Positions 1-7,296 of a DNA stretch of 64,000 nt are shown piece after piece. The notes under the pieces are model-generated. The model did not search any database. It was not told the origin of the DNA and worked only from the letters and a program-made list of their open reading frames with translations. The stretch is from Pseudobacter sp. Its GTDB lineage: Bacteria; Bacteroidota; Bacteroidia; Chitinophagales; Chitinophagaceae. Position numbers and translations under genes: made by a program. How positions within the stretch are numbered: the first letter of the stretch is position 1; the number at the start of each line of letters is the position of its first letter. The stretch is taken from NCBI GenBank assembly GCA_017849455.1, contig JAFIGX010000006.1, positions 85,759 to 149,758 of the forward strand. The letters are read 5' to 3'.

Positions 1-198
1 ATCGTGGGCAACAGCAACCTGCCTGCAGGCATGCCGGCCGATGCCAGTAAACTATATGGTAAGAATGTGCTGAATTTCCTGCAACTGGTCCTTACCAAAG
101 AAGGGGAGCTGAACCTCAACTGGGAAGATGATCTTGTGAAAGGGGCCTGCGTAACGCATGGCGGCGAACTCGTGAATGAAAGAGTGAAAGCATTATAA
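1..198 (+). CDS. pntA: NAD(P) transhydrogenase subunit alpha part 1, C-terminal end (partial)
   Basis: The reading frame is open from base 1, so the gene begins before the window; only the last 65 codons are present. The fragment contains NLPAGMPADASKLYGKNVLN, which resembles the end of the NAD(H)-binding dI domain of PntA (compare the enterobacterial NLP-x-RVPA-x-SS-x-LY stretch). It is followed after 21 bases by a separate membrane subunit gene and then pntB. This is the three-gene arrangement in which the alpha chain is split into a soluble and a membrane polypeptide. The enzyme couples proton entry across the inner membrane to reduction of NADP by NADH. Identification rests on this tail and on the operon. 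Confidence 0.9.
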   Translation: MVGNSNLPAGMPADASKLYGKNVLNFLQLVLTKEGELNLNWEDDLVKGACVTHGGELVNERVKAL

Positions 199-219
199 AC
201 CGAACATTAATTTCTATAT

Positions 220-528
220 ATGGAATCAGTCCTGAACTGGATCGCGGTCAATCAACAAACGATCTATATCGTGATCCTGATGATCTTTGTAGGTATCGAA
301 GTGATCGGTCGTGTTCCCAGCGTGCTGCATACGCCGCTGATGAGCGGCGCCAATGCCATTCATGGTGTGGTGATCATCGGCGCCATTATCGTGATGGGGA
401 AAGCGGAGCATGATAATTACCTCGCCCTGGGATTGGGTTTTCTCGCCGTGATCCTGGGAACCCTGAACGTGGTAGGTGGATTTGTGGTCACCGACAGGAT
501 GCTGGAAATGTTTAAGAAAAAGAAATGA
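220..528 (+). CDS. pntA2: NAD(P) transhydrogenase subunit alpha part 2 (membrane)
   Basis: This 102-residue protein is almost entirely hydrophobic, with about three membrane segments (near residues 12-30, 38-60 and 65-90). It matches the small dIIa membrane part of the transhydrogenase alpha chain when that chain is split. The conserved-looking HTPLMSGANAIHGVVIIGA stretch is typical of this family. It lies between the soluble alpha fragment and pntB, 21 bases from the former and 10 bases from the latter, so the three are surely one transcript. It contributes half of the proton channel, together with the PntB membrane domain. Confidence 0.92.
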   Translation: MESVLNWIAVNQQTIYIVILMIFVGIEVIGRVPSVLHTPLMSGANAIHGVVIIGAIIVMGKAEHDNYLALGLGFLAVILGTLNVVGGFVVTDRMLEMFKKKK

Positions 529-538
529 AAAACAGTTT

Positions 539-2068
539 ATGGAATTGAACATACTTACGCTTTGTTACCTGATAGGATCTGTTACATTCATCATCGGATT
601 GAAAATGTTGTCGAACCCCGCCACCGCCCGCAGGGGTAACCTGATCGCAGCAGTAGGTATGAGCATCGCGATCATCGGCACGATCTTCCTCTACCGCGAT
701 GATTCCGGCAATAAGCTGCACAACTATGGCTGGATTTTTGGCGGGCTGCTCATCGGCGCCATCATAGGAACCCTGGCCGCCAAAAAAGTGAAGATGACCG
801 CCATGCCTGAAATGGTGAGCCTCTTCAATGGAATGGGAGGGGCCTGTGCGGCACTGATCTCCATGATCGAATTCGGTCATCTCGCGCACGATAATTTCCG
901 TGTCAATATTTATGAATCCTATGAAGCAGGTGCTGCGGTCGATGAAGCGATCCTCTCGATCCCTGTGCAGGCGGGCATCCTGATCACGATCTTCCTCGGA
1001 CTGATCATCGGCACCGTATCCTTTGCCGGTAGCGTGATCGCCTGGGGAAAACTGAATGGCCGGATCAAAGATTTTGCATTCAAAGGCCAGCATATCGTGA
1101 ACCTCCTGTTACTGACGGCCATCGTGGCCCTATCCACTTATATCATCGCTACCATCCAGCTATCGGCCGTAAATCCAGATCCTGCAGTGGTCGATACGGA
1201 AACGCCGCACCCGTTGGGTTCCCTCCCGATCAAACTATTCTATCTCACCTTTCTGTTATCGGTAGTATATGGAGTATTGTTCGTGATGCCGATCGGAGGG
1301 GCCGATATGCCTGTGGTGATCTCCCTGTTGAACTCTTTCACCGGTGTGGCCGCAGCCTGCGGTGGGTTCCTGTACGACAATAAAGTAATGCTGACCGGCG
1401 GTATACTCGTAGGCGCTGCCGGTACCCTGCTTACCATCCTCATGTGCAAGGCTATGAACCGGTCTTTGAAGAACGTGCTGATCGGGTCATTTGGCGGTAA
1501 TTCGGTTGCAGGTACCAGTGGTAAAAAAGAACAGGGCAGCTATAAAGAGATCAGCCTGAGCGATACGGCCGTAGTCATGAGCTATGCCAATAAAGTGATG
1601 ATCGTTCCCGGGTATGGACTGGCAGTGGCACAGGCGCAGCATGCCTGTCATGAGCTGGAAAAATTACTAGAAAGCAAAGGGGTGGAAGTGAAATATGCCA
1701 TCCATCCCGTGGCAGGCCGGATGCCGGGACACATGAACGTGTTGCTGGCGGAAGCCGATGTTAGCTACGACAAGCTCCTCGAAATGGAACAGGCCAATGA
1801 CGAATTCCCTACAACCGATGTGGTGCTGGTGCTTGGGGCCAATGATGTGGTGAACCCTGCCGCCAAAACAGATCCTGCTTCGCCGATCTATGGTATGCCG
1901 ATCCTCGATGTGGAACTGGCAAAGAATGTGATCGTCAATAAAAGAAGTATGAAACCCGGTTATGCAGGGATCGAGAACGATCTCTTCTTCCAGCCTAAAA
2001 CATCCATGTTGTTCGGTGACGCCAAGAAAGTATTGCAGGACCTGATCGGGGAGATCAAGAGCCTGTAG
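539..2068 (+). CDS. pntB: NAD(P) transhydrogenase subunit beta
   Basis: The protein has 509 residues. About nine hydrophobic segments fill roughly residues 1-310 (domain dII). A soluble NADP(H)-binding dIII domain follows, with GYGLAVAQAQ, HPVAGRMPGHMNVLLAE, VLVLGANDVVNPAA and KRSMKPGYAG, all hallmarks of PntB. The frame is open upstream to 476, but that extension overlaps pntA2 and is polar. The ATG at 539 gives the usual MELN start directly followed by the first membrane helix, 10 bases after the pntA2 stop. It forms the NADP-binding and proton-translocating subunit in the inner membrane. Last gene of the operon; a long hairpin repeat follows at 2084. Confidence 0.95.
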   Translation: MELNILTLCYLIGSVTFIIGLKMLSNPATARRGNLIAAVGMSIAIIGTIFLYRDDSGNKLHNYGWIFGGLLIGAIIGTLAAKKVKMTAMPEMVSLFNGMGGACAALISMIEFGHLAHDNFRVNIYESYEAGAAVDEAILSIPVQAGILITIFLGLIIGTVSFAGSVIAWGKLNGRIKDFAFKGQHIVNLLLLTAIVALSTYIIATIQLSAVNPDPAVVDTETPHPLGSLPIKLFYLTFLLSVVYGVLFVMPIGGADMPVVISLLNSFTGVAAACGGFLYDNKVMLTGGILVGAAGTLLTILMCKAMNRSLKNVLIGSFGGNSVAGTSGKKEQGSYKEISLSDTAVVMSYANKVMIVPGYGLAVAQAQHACHELEKLLESKGVEVKYAIHPVAGRMPGHMNVLLAEADVSYDKLLEMEQANDEFPTTDVVLVLGANDVVNPAAKTDPASPIYGMPILDVELAKNVIVNKRSMKPGYAGIENDLFFQPKTSMLFGDAKKVLQDLIGEIKSL

Positions 2069-2083
2069 GAAACGAGCGAACGG

Positions 2084-2174
2084 GTTGATAAGTTAACAAG
2101 TTGACAGGTTGATAAGATGATCTCTGGATATCGGGAACCTCCTTGTCAACCTATCAACTTGTTAACTTATCAAC
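2084..2174. repeat. Family A hairpin repeat, copy 1
   Basis: Two 33-base arms (2084-2116 and 2142-2174) are complementary at 31 of 33 positions around a 25-base loop. The arms are made of words such as GTTGATAAG, TTAACAAG and TTGACAGG. The loop (GGATATCGGGAACCTCC core) is recognisably related to the loops of the copies at 5627, 7204 and 40999. It lies between pntB and the next gene and could act as a terminator for pntB, though no T-run follows. No coding content. Confidence 0.85.
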
Positions 2175-2182
2175 TATCTTTG
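2175..2182 (+). promoter_or_regulatory. Bacteroidota -7 promoter element (TATCTTTG)
   Basis: TATCTTTG matches the TAnnTTTG -7 consensus of the primary sigma factor of Bacteroidota. It abuts the right arm of the hairpin repeat. Transcription would begin a few bases downstream, at or just before the GTG at 2189, so this element decides the start of the methyltransferase gene and implies an almost leaderless mRNA. Confidence 0.55.
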
Positions 2183-2188
2183 ATCCCT

Positions 2189-3583
2189 GTGAGCGCACTA
2201 CCACCAGCATTCATACGATCATTGGAAGGCATTCACGGTTTCAGCAGGGAAAGTTTCGAGGCTGTGCATGCATCGGGTGAACAGGTAACATCCATACGTT
2301 TCAATCCGGGCAAGCTTGCCAACTGCCAACTGGATACTGCCAACCGGATACTGCCTCTCGCGGAAAAAATCCCCTGGGCCGCCCATGGATACTATCTCTC
2401 CGAACGTCCTTCCTTCACCTTCGATCCATTATTTCATGCGGGACTGTACTATGTGCAGGAAGCATCCAGTATGTTTCTCGAACAGGCATTGAAACAATCG
2501 ACCAACCTGGACCAACCGCTGCGAGTGCTCGATCTCTGTGCAGCTCCCGGAGGAAAATCGACCCATCTTCAATCCCTTCTCTCCAAAGAAAGTTTATTGG
2601 TAAGCAATGAAGTGATCAGGCAGCGGGCCGCCATCCTCGAAGAGAATATGGTCAAATGGGGCGCTCCCAATGCGATCATCACCAATAATGATCCGCAGGA
2701 TTTCGGTAAGCTTGAAAATTTTTTCGATGTGATCGTCGTGGATGCGCCCTGCAGCGGGAGCGGTCTTTTCCGGAGGGAACCTGAAGCGATCACCGAATGG
2801 AGCGGGCAGGCAGTTCAGCTCTGCAGCCAGCGCCAGCAACGGATCCTGGCCGACAGCCTTCCTGCACTCAAACCAGGCGGGGTACTGATCTATTCCACCT
2901 GCTCCTATTCGAAAGAAGAAGATGAGGCGATACTCGACTGGCTGCTGGATGAATTCAGCCTGGAACCGGTCGTTATCAGAATACCGGTTGAATGGGGCAT
3001 CGTGGAAACCCGGTCGGAGAAACATGCTGCCTGTGGTTATCGTTTCTTTCCGGATCATTTGCAGGGAGAAGGTTTTTTTCTGGCCTGCCTTCGTAAAAAG
3101 GACGGGGATCGAAAGACTGGAAGGCTATCCAAAAAACCAGCTCTTCAAAAAGCTTCAAAGAATGAAGTGGCTATCGCATCACCCTGGCTCGATGGCGCCA
3201 TACCGATGCAATGGTGGAAGCAAGATGAAATGGTGCTGGCATTCCCGGCTTTATTGGAACAGGAATTGCTGATGATCACCGACAAATTATATGTGAGGCA
3301 TGCAGGTATAACGATGGGCAAAATGGCCGGTAACATCCTGGTGCCTGATCATGCACTGGCCATGAGCACCGGCCTTCATGCCGGAATTGTTGGCATATCG
3401 TTAAAAAAAGAGGAGGCTTTACAATATTTGCGTAAGGAACCAGTTAATCTACCGGCAAGCGAACAGGGATGGGCCTTGGTAAAGTATCAACATATCCCAC
3501 TGGGTTGGGTGAAAGTATTATCGAACAGGGTCAACAATTATTATCCTTCCGCGTGGAGGATCCTGAAAAGCGGAAACAATTAA
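2189..3583 (+). CDS. RsmF-like rRNA (cytosine-C5) methyltransferase
   Basis: The SAM-dependent methyltransferase core shows DLCAAPGGKSTHLQSLL (SAM site), VVDAPCSGSGLFRREPEA (the PC catalytic motif) and YSTCSYSKEEDEAIL (TC motif with the nucleophilic cysteine). The two-cysteine arrangement is that of the RsmB/RsmF/NOP2 family of m5C methyltransferases. About 150 C-terminal residues resemble the RsmF C-terminal PUA-like RNA-binding extension. An ATG at 2117 is in frame but lies in the loop of a hairpin repeat and upstream of the likely promoter. Homology begins at LPPAFIRSLEGI, so I prefer GTG at 2189 (TTG at 2180 is the other option). The exact target base cannot be told from sequence. Confidence 0.88.
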   Translation: MSALPPAFIRSLEGIHGFSRESFEAVHASGEQVTSIRFNPGKLANCQLDTANRILPLAEKIPWAAHGYYLSERPSFTFDPLFHAGLYYVQEASSMFLEQALKQSTNLDQPLRVLDLCAAPGGKSTHLQSLLSKESLLVSNEVIRQRAAILEENMVKWGAPNAIITNNDPQDFGKLENFFDVIVVDAPCSGSGLFRREPEAITEWSGQAVQLCSQRQQRILADSLPALKPGGVLIYSTCSYSKEEDEAILDWLLDEFSLEPVVIRIPVEWGIVETRSEKHAACGYRFFPDHLQGEGFFLACLRKKDGDRKTGRLSKKPALQKASKNEVAIASPWLDGAIPMQWWKQDEMVLAFPALLEQELLMITDKLYVRHAGITMGKMAGNILVPDHALAMSTGLHAGIVGISLKKEEALQYLRKEPVNLPASEQGWALVKYQHIPLGWVKVLSNRVNNYYPSAWRILKSGNN

Positions 3584-3623
3584 AATATTCTTCATCTTTG
3601 CAAGGTTACGAAAAGGACAACCT

Positions 3624-4679
3624 ATGACAAGAATCAGCCAATTGCTTATTATTTGTTTGATGTCGATGACCAGTATGGTGTATGCGCAATCTGAACTGGT
3701 AGTGCAGGGCAGCGCACCGCAATTGTACCTGGTGCATACCGTGGTTGCCAAAGAGAATTGGTACAGTATCGGTCGGATATTCAACCAGAGCCCCAAAGAG
3801 ATCGCTCCTTTCAATAATGCCACACTCGAAAAACCGCTGGCCATCGGGCAGACCCTGAAGATACCGCTCACGACTGCCAATTTTTCGCAAGACGGGAATA
3901 AAGCGGCCGATGAAGTATTTGTACCGCTCTATCATATCGTACAGGAGAAAGAATGGTTCTACCGAATCAGCCAGCAATTCAATAAAGTGCCGGTGGCCAA
4001 TCTCGAAAAATGGAACAATGTATCGAACGACCAGTTGCGGCAGGGTATGAAGCTGATCATAGGCTACCTGAAAGTGAAACCCGGACAATCGGCACTGGCC
4101 GCCAGCGGCAGTAATAAGATCGCTACGGTGGCTTCACAACCGGTTGTGAAGAACGACCCTCCCAAAGAAGAAGTAGTAAAGAAAGAACCGGTAAAAGAAC
4201 CCGCCAGGGAGCCCGTAAAAGAACCTGTGAAAGAGCCCGTGAAGGAACCCGTGAAAGAAGTGGCAGTAACGCCTGTGCCTGTAAAAACAGATCCTCCCAA
4301 ACAAGAAGTGAAAGAAGAACCGAAACCTGTAACCAGTACTCCAATTGAAACTACCGGCAATGCACCAGCGAATTTCAAAGGAGGTTATTTCAGGTCGCAG
4401 TACTCGGAATCGGGAAAAACTTCGTCAGGCAATGCCGGTATCTTCAGGAGCACCAGCGGTTGGAAGGATGGCAAGTACTATGCGTTGATGAACAATGTTC
4501 CGGTGGGGACCATCGTAAAGCTGAGTTTTTCATCTACCAATAAATCGATCTACGCAAAAGTGCTGGGACAGTTGCCAGAAATGAAAGAGAGTGTAGGTCT
4601 TGCCATACGCATCAGCGATGCGGCGGCTTCCGAACTGGGAACGAATGCCGGTAAGTTCTATTTGGACGTAAAATATTAA
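3624..4679 (+). CDS. Exported LysM protein with RlpA-like C-terminal domain
   Basis: A signal peptide ends near residue 22 (MVYAQ). Two LysM modules follow, at about residues 35-80 and 105-150, each beginning with a V-x-x-x-E-x-W-Y-x-I type core. A linker of repeated KEPV/AREPV units occupies about residues 178-240. The C-terminal 110 residues (GIFRSTSGWKDGKYYALMNN, then VPVGTIVKLSF) resemble the double-psi beta-barrel of RlpA-type proteins. A periplasmic peptidoglycan-binding role is inferred; enzyme activity is not assured. CATCTTTG at 3593-3600 is a near-consensus -7 element 24 bases before the ATG, so the gene is probably transcribed alone. The 12-bp tandem repeats in the linker could vary in number. 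Confidence 0.85.
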   Translation: MTRISQLLIICLMSMTSMVYAQSELVVQGSAPQLYLVHTVVAKENWYSIGRIFNQSPKEIAPFNNATLEKPLAIGQTLKIPLTTANFSQDGNKAADEVFVPLYHIVQEKEWFYRISQQFNKVPVANLEKWNNVSNDQLRQGMKLIIGYLKVKPGQSALAASGSNKIATVASQPVVKNDPPKEEVVKKEPVKEPAREPVKEPVKEPVKEPVKEVAVTPVPVKTDPPKQEVKEEPKPVTSTPIETTGNAPANFKGGYFRSQYSESGKTSSGNAGIFRSTSGWKDGKYYALMNNVPVGTIVKLSFSSTNKSIYAKVLGQLPEMKESVGLAIRISDAAASELGTNAGKFYLDVKY

Positions 4680-4682
4680 TGA

Positions 4683-5609
4683 TCACCTGAAGCCTCTCAG
4701 GAAATCTTCCACCCCCATTCTTTTCTTGCCTTCCAACTGGATGTCGAGCACATGCAGGTATCCGTCTATTGCCGCGAATTTCAAGAAGGTCTTTTGGTCG
4801 GTGATGAACGCACCGGGTTGTTCGGCAGGTTTTGTGATCTCTTTTTTAGAGCGGTAGATCTTGAGCGTTTTCCCTTGCAGCATTGTAAAAGCTCCGGGAA
4901 AAGGAGAGAGGCCGCGCACCAGGTTATGAAGATCTGTCACGGAACGATTCCAGTCGATCCTGCTGGTCTCGGTGAATATTTTAGGCGCGTGCTTCAATTC
5001 ACCGGTTTGTGGTTGAGGTCTTTCAGTGAGCGTGCCATCGGCAAGTCCCTGTATGGTCTTTACCAGCAATTGAGCGCCGATCAGTTTCATACGGTCGTGC
5101 ACTTCACCGGTAGTTTCATCCTCTCCAACCGGGAAGCTTTCCTGCAATAATATATTCCCGGTATCGATCTCCTGTTGCAGTTTGAAGGTAGTGGCGCCTG
5201 TTTCCTTCTCACCATTGATCACGGCCCAGTGGATCGGCGCAGCCCCGCGGTATTGAGGCAGGAGTGATCCATGAAGATTGATGGTGCCCATCGGGGGCAT
5301 GCTCCAGACCAGTTCAGGCAGCATACGAAAAGCCACGACTACCTGCAGATCGGAATGGAGGGCTTTCAATTCGTCGAGAAAGCCGGGTGATCTCAGTTTT
5401 TCTGGTTGCAGGATAGGCAACCCATTTTCTACTGCATATTTCTTTACGGCGCTTTCGTTCAGTTTCATACCACGACCCGCGGGCTTATCGGGTGCTGTCA
5501 CAACACCAACTACGTTGCAGCCCGCCTGCACCAGTGCGTCCAGCGATGCCACTGCAAATTCGGGCGTACCCATGAACACTATCCTCAGGTCTTTATGTGT
5601 TCTTGTCAT
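4683..5609 (-). CDS. fmt: Methionyl-tRNA formyltransferase
   Basis: The 308-residue length is standard for Fmt. MGTPEFAV at the start, the INLHGSLLPQYRGAAPIHWA signature with the catalytic Asn and His, and EIDTGNILLQ with the catalytic Asp are all present. The C-terminal OB-like part (LQGKTLKIYRSKK) is intact. The enzyme formylates Met-tRNA for translation initiation, using 10-formyltetrahydrofolate, in the cytoplasm. It is convergent with the LysM gene, with 3 bases between the stops. Its upstream side carries a family A hairpin. A peptide deformylase gene is not adjacent. Confidence 0.96.
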   Translation of the reverse strand: MTRTHKDLRIVFMGTPEFAVASLDALVQAGCNVVGVVTAPDKPAGRGMKLNESAVKKYAVENGLPILQPEKLRSPGFLDELKALHSDLQVVVAFRMLPELVWSMPPMGTINLHGSLLPQYRGAAPIHWAVINGEKETGATTFKLQQEIDTGNILLQESFPVGEDETTGEVHDRMKLIGAQLLVKTIQGLADGTLTERPQPQTGELKHAPKIFTETSRIDWNRSVTDLHNLVRGLSPFPGAFTMLQGKTLKIYRSKKEITKPAEQPGAFITDQKTFLKFAAIDGYLHVLDIQLEGKKRMGVEDFLRGFR

Positions 5610-5626
5610 GGTTTCAAGACTTATTT

Positions 5627-5695
5627 GGTTGATAGGTTAACAGGTTGACAAGTTGATAAGGGGATATCTAAAATTCGGAGACTTCCTGTTAACCT
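5627..5695. repeat. Family A hairpin repeat, copy 2 (right arm shortened)
   Basis: The left arm 5627-5659 has the same words as copy 1 (GGTTGATAGG, TTAACAGG, TTGACAAG). The loop at 5660-5684 carries GGATATC then ATTCGGAG, like the other copies. Only about 11 bases of the right arm remain (CCTGTTAACCT), so this copy looks truncated or decayed. It lies just upstream of fmt and downstream of the small reverse-strand ORF at 5698-5853. Confidence 0.75.
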
Positions 5696-5697
5696 CA

Positions 5698-5853
5698 CTA
5701 AAAATCCTTATGCAACAGATATTTCTTTCTCATTTTCCTGAACTTATCCAACGCAGGCTTCCAGCTTTTCCGGATGGCTGCCTCCGTTTTTCCTTCCCTG
5801 ATCTGTTTGATCAGCACATCATTGCCGGCAAGAAAAGAGAGGAGGGCCTTCAT
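5698..5853 (-). CDS. Orphan C-terminal piece of a NamZ/DUF1343-type protein (51 aa)
   Basis: This small reverse-strand frame encodes 51 residues (MKALLSFLAGNDVLIKQIRE at the start, then a segment ending RKKYLLH). The pattern LAG-x-x-x-L-x-x-QI-x-x-G, then SW-x-x-x-L-x-x-F-x-x-x-R-x-x-YLL, is how I recall the extreme C-terminus of DUF1343 (NamZ exo-N-acetylmuramidase) proteins ending. No catalytic part is present, and I see no upstream continuation in any frame before the FKBP gene. A consensus -7 element (TATATTTG) lies about 20 bases before its ATG. It is either a gene remnant or a small stand-alone protein; I cannot decide which. Confidence 0.5.
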   Translation of the reverse strand: MKALLSFLAGNDVLIKQIREGKTEAAIRKSWKPALDKFRKMRKKYLLHKDF

Positions 5854-5872
5854 AAAAAATTCATTCAAAGTT

Positions 5873-5880
5873 CAAATATA
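5873..5880 (-). promoter_or_regulatory. -7 promoter element (TATATTTG) for the small reverse-strand ORF
   Basis: On the reverse strand TATATTTG fits TAnnTTTG exactly and ends 19 bases before the ATG of the 51-residue ORF. This is the typical Bacteroidota spacing and the reason to take that ORF seriously. Confidence 0.4.
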
Positions 5881-6012
5881 GTTGATCAGCATGAGTTTGG
5901 AGGCTGCAAAAAGAGGCAATGGCAGGCAGCGGTCATAATTTTTGGTTGCCTTGAAATAATCCTTTTACTTTGCCCGCAGGAGCTGATTTACACTCCGGAT
6001 AAAATAACTTTT

Positions 6013-6468
6013 ATGCAACAAGTAAAAAGTGGCGATACCGTGAAAGTGCATTATCATGGTCGCTTGGCCGATGGTACTACCTTCGATTCTTCTGCAGGCC
6101 GTGATCCGTTGGAGTTCCAGGTAGGCAGCGGCGCCGTGATCGCCGGCTTTGACAATGGTGTAACAGGTATGATTGTGGGAGAGAAAAAAACGATCCAGAT
6201 CCCGGTGGAGCAGGCCTATGGTCCTAAAGATCCCTCTATGGTGGTAGAATTTCCGAAAGCCAATTTCCCGGAAGATATGGAACCTGAAGTGGGTATGCAA
6301 CTGAACATGACCAATGGCACCGGACAGGTGATCCCTGTGGTGATCATTGCCGTTGGACAAGAGAATGTAACACTCGATGCCAACCATCCGCTCGCAGGGC
6401 ATGACCTGATCTTCGATATCGAGCTGGTTGAGATCGGTGGCGGAGCTTCCCGCATCATTTTACCATGA
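6013..6468 (+). CDS. FKBP-type peptidyl-prolyl isomerase (SlyD-like)
   Basis: The protein has 151 residues. The N-terminal half has the FKBP pattern GDTVKVHYHGRLADGTTFDS followed by FQVGSGAVIAGFDNGVTGM. The middle (about residues 70-120) is the insert-in-flap chaperone domain of SlyD-like FKBPs, and the fold closes with HPLAGHDLIFDIELVEI. The C-terminus lacks the His/Cys-rich metal tail of E. coli SlyD. There is no signal peptide, so it is cytoplasmic and assists folding. The frame is open back to 5653, but the ATG at 6013 is where homology begins. A TTACTTTG stretch at 5965-5972 approximates the -7 element. Confidence 0.93.
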   Translation: MQQVKSGDTVKVHYHGRLADGTTFDSSAGRDPLEFQVGSGAVIAGFDNGVTGMIVGEKKTIQIPVEQAYGPKDPSMVVEFPKANFPEDMEPEVGMQLNMTNGTGQVIPVVIIAVGQENVTLDANHPLAGHDLIFDIELVEIGGGASRIILP

Positions 6469-6562
6469 TAAATTGCAGGATGCTGCACAATAAATTATAG
6501 TAGATTCCCGGTATTGACATACCGGGATATTTTTTTTTATTTTGGGGCAAAGATTAATCCCT

Positions 6563-7180
6563 ATGAAAGCCCTGAAACTATTTGTTGCTCTAGTTCTTTC
6601 TGTTGCTTTTTTCTCCACACAAGCCCAGGATACCGCAAGGCAAACGGAAAAAGCATTATTCTATGCGGATAGCCTGGTGCGATCTGCTTTTTACCAGGAC
6701 TGGAAGTCTTTCCTCGCTCTCAGTAATCAGAGCGCCATTAAATATTATGGAGGAGCAGATGGGTATAAAGACCATGTGATCACGCTCTATTTCCATTATG
6801 AACCCACCATGGAAGAAAAACCGCAAACGGTGCGCGTTATCCGGATGATGAACAATGGAACAGATGAATGGCAATGCGTACTGGAGAAGGTCCGCAGTAC
6901 TTTTATCGAGAACAGGAAAGCCAGGATCTATTCATACCTCGTGGGGCAGTCGAAAGATGATGGCGAAAACTGGAAATTTGTCGATATCAGCCAGAATTCC
7001 GTCAAGAACGTGATCTATATCCTCCCCGATATATTCAGCACACTGGCCATTCCCGATGGCAAAACCATTTATGAAGATGATGAGCTGGCCGCTGTACAGG
7101 CTGCTGCCGCTGTTGCGGAAGCGCCGAAGAAGACAGTTCCGAAGAAAAGGCCGGTGCCGGCTGCGAAGAAAAGAAAATAG
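6563..7180 (+). CDS. Exported protein of unknown function
   Basis: The protein has 205 residues. The first 22 form a clear signal peptide (LFVALVLSVAFFSTQAQ). The mature part, about residues 25-175, has no motif I recognise; it is rich in aromatic residues and charged pairs, and repeats like SLVRSAFYQDWKSFLALSN suggest a helical start. The C-terminus is Ala-rich, then Lys/Pro-rich (KKTVPKKRPVPAAKKRK). TTGACAT near 6515 and TATTTTGG near 6539 look like -33 and -7 promoter parts. A family A hairpin follows the stop. Probably periplasmic or outer-membrane associated. Confidence 0.75.
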   Translation: MKALKLFVALVLSVAFFSTQAQDTARQTEKALFYADSLVRSAFYQDWKSFLALSNQSAIKYYGGADGYKDHVITLYFHYEPTMEEKPQTVRVIRMMNNGTDEWQCVLEKVRSTFIENRKARIYSYLVGQSKDDGENWKFVDISQNSVKNVIYILPDIFSTLAIPDGKTIYEDDELAAVQAAAAVAEAPKKTVPKKRPVPAAKKRK

Positions 7181-7203
7181 GTTGACAGGTTAAAGAGAAA
7201 ATA

Positions 7204-7296
7204 GGTTGACAGGTTAACAAGTTGATAGGTTGATAAGGGGATACCCGCCATTCGGAGGCCTCCTTGTCAACCTATCAACTTGTTAACCTGTCAACC
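7204..7296. repeat. Family A hairpin repeat, copy 3 (best preserved)
   Basis: The arms 7204-7238 and 7262-7296 match at 34 of 35 positions around a 23-base loop (GGATACCCGCCATTCGGAGG then CCT). A partial extra left word lies at 7181-7195. The right arm extends into the reverse-strand CPBP gene and encodes its last residues and stop codon, so the element sits exactly on the convergent gene boundary. Its position would suit a bidirectional terminator, but there is no T-run. Confidence 0.88.

Noticed and set aside
4186..4260. 12-bp tandem repeats as a regulatory repeat array
   Set aside because: They encode the Lys-Glu-Pro-Val linker of the LysM protein and are explained by the protein repeat.
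5653..6012. N-terminal extension of the FKBP gene back to 5653
   Set aside because: The extension lies antisense to the small NamZ-like ORF and has no FKBP homology; the ATG at 6013 has a suitable upstream promoter-like stretch.
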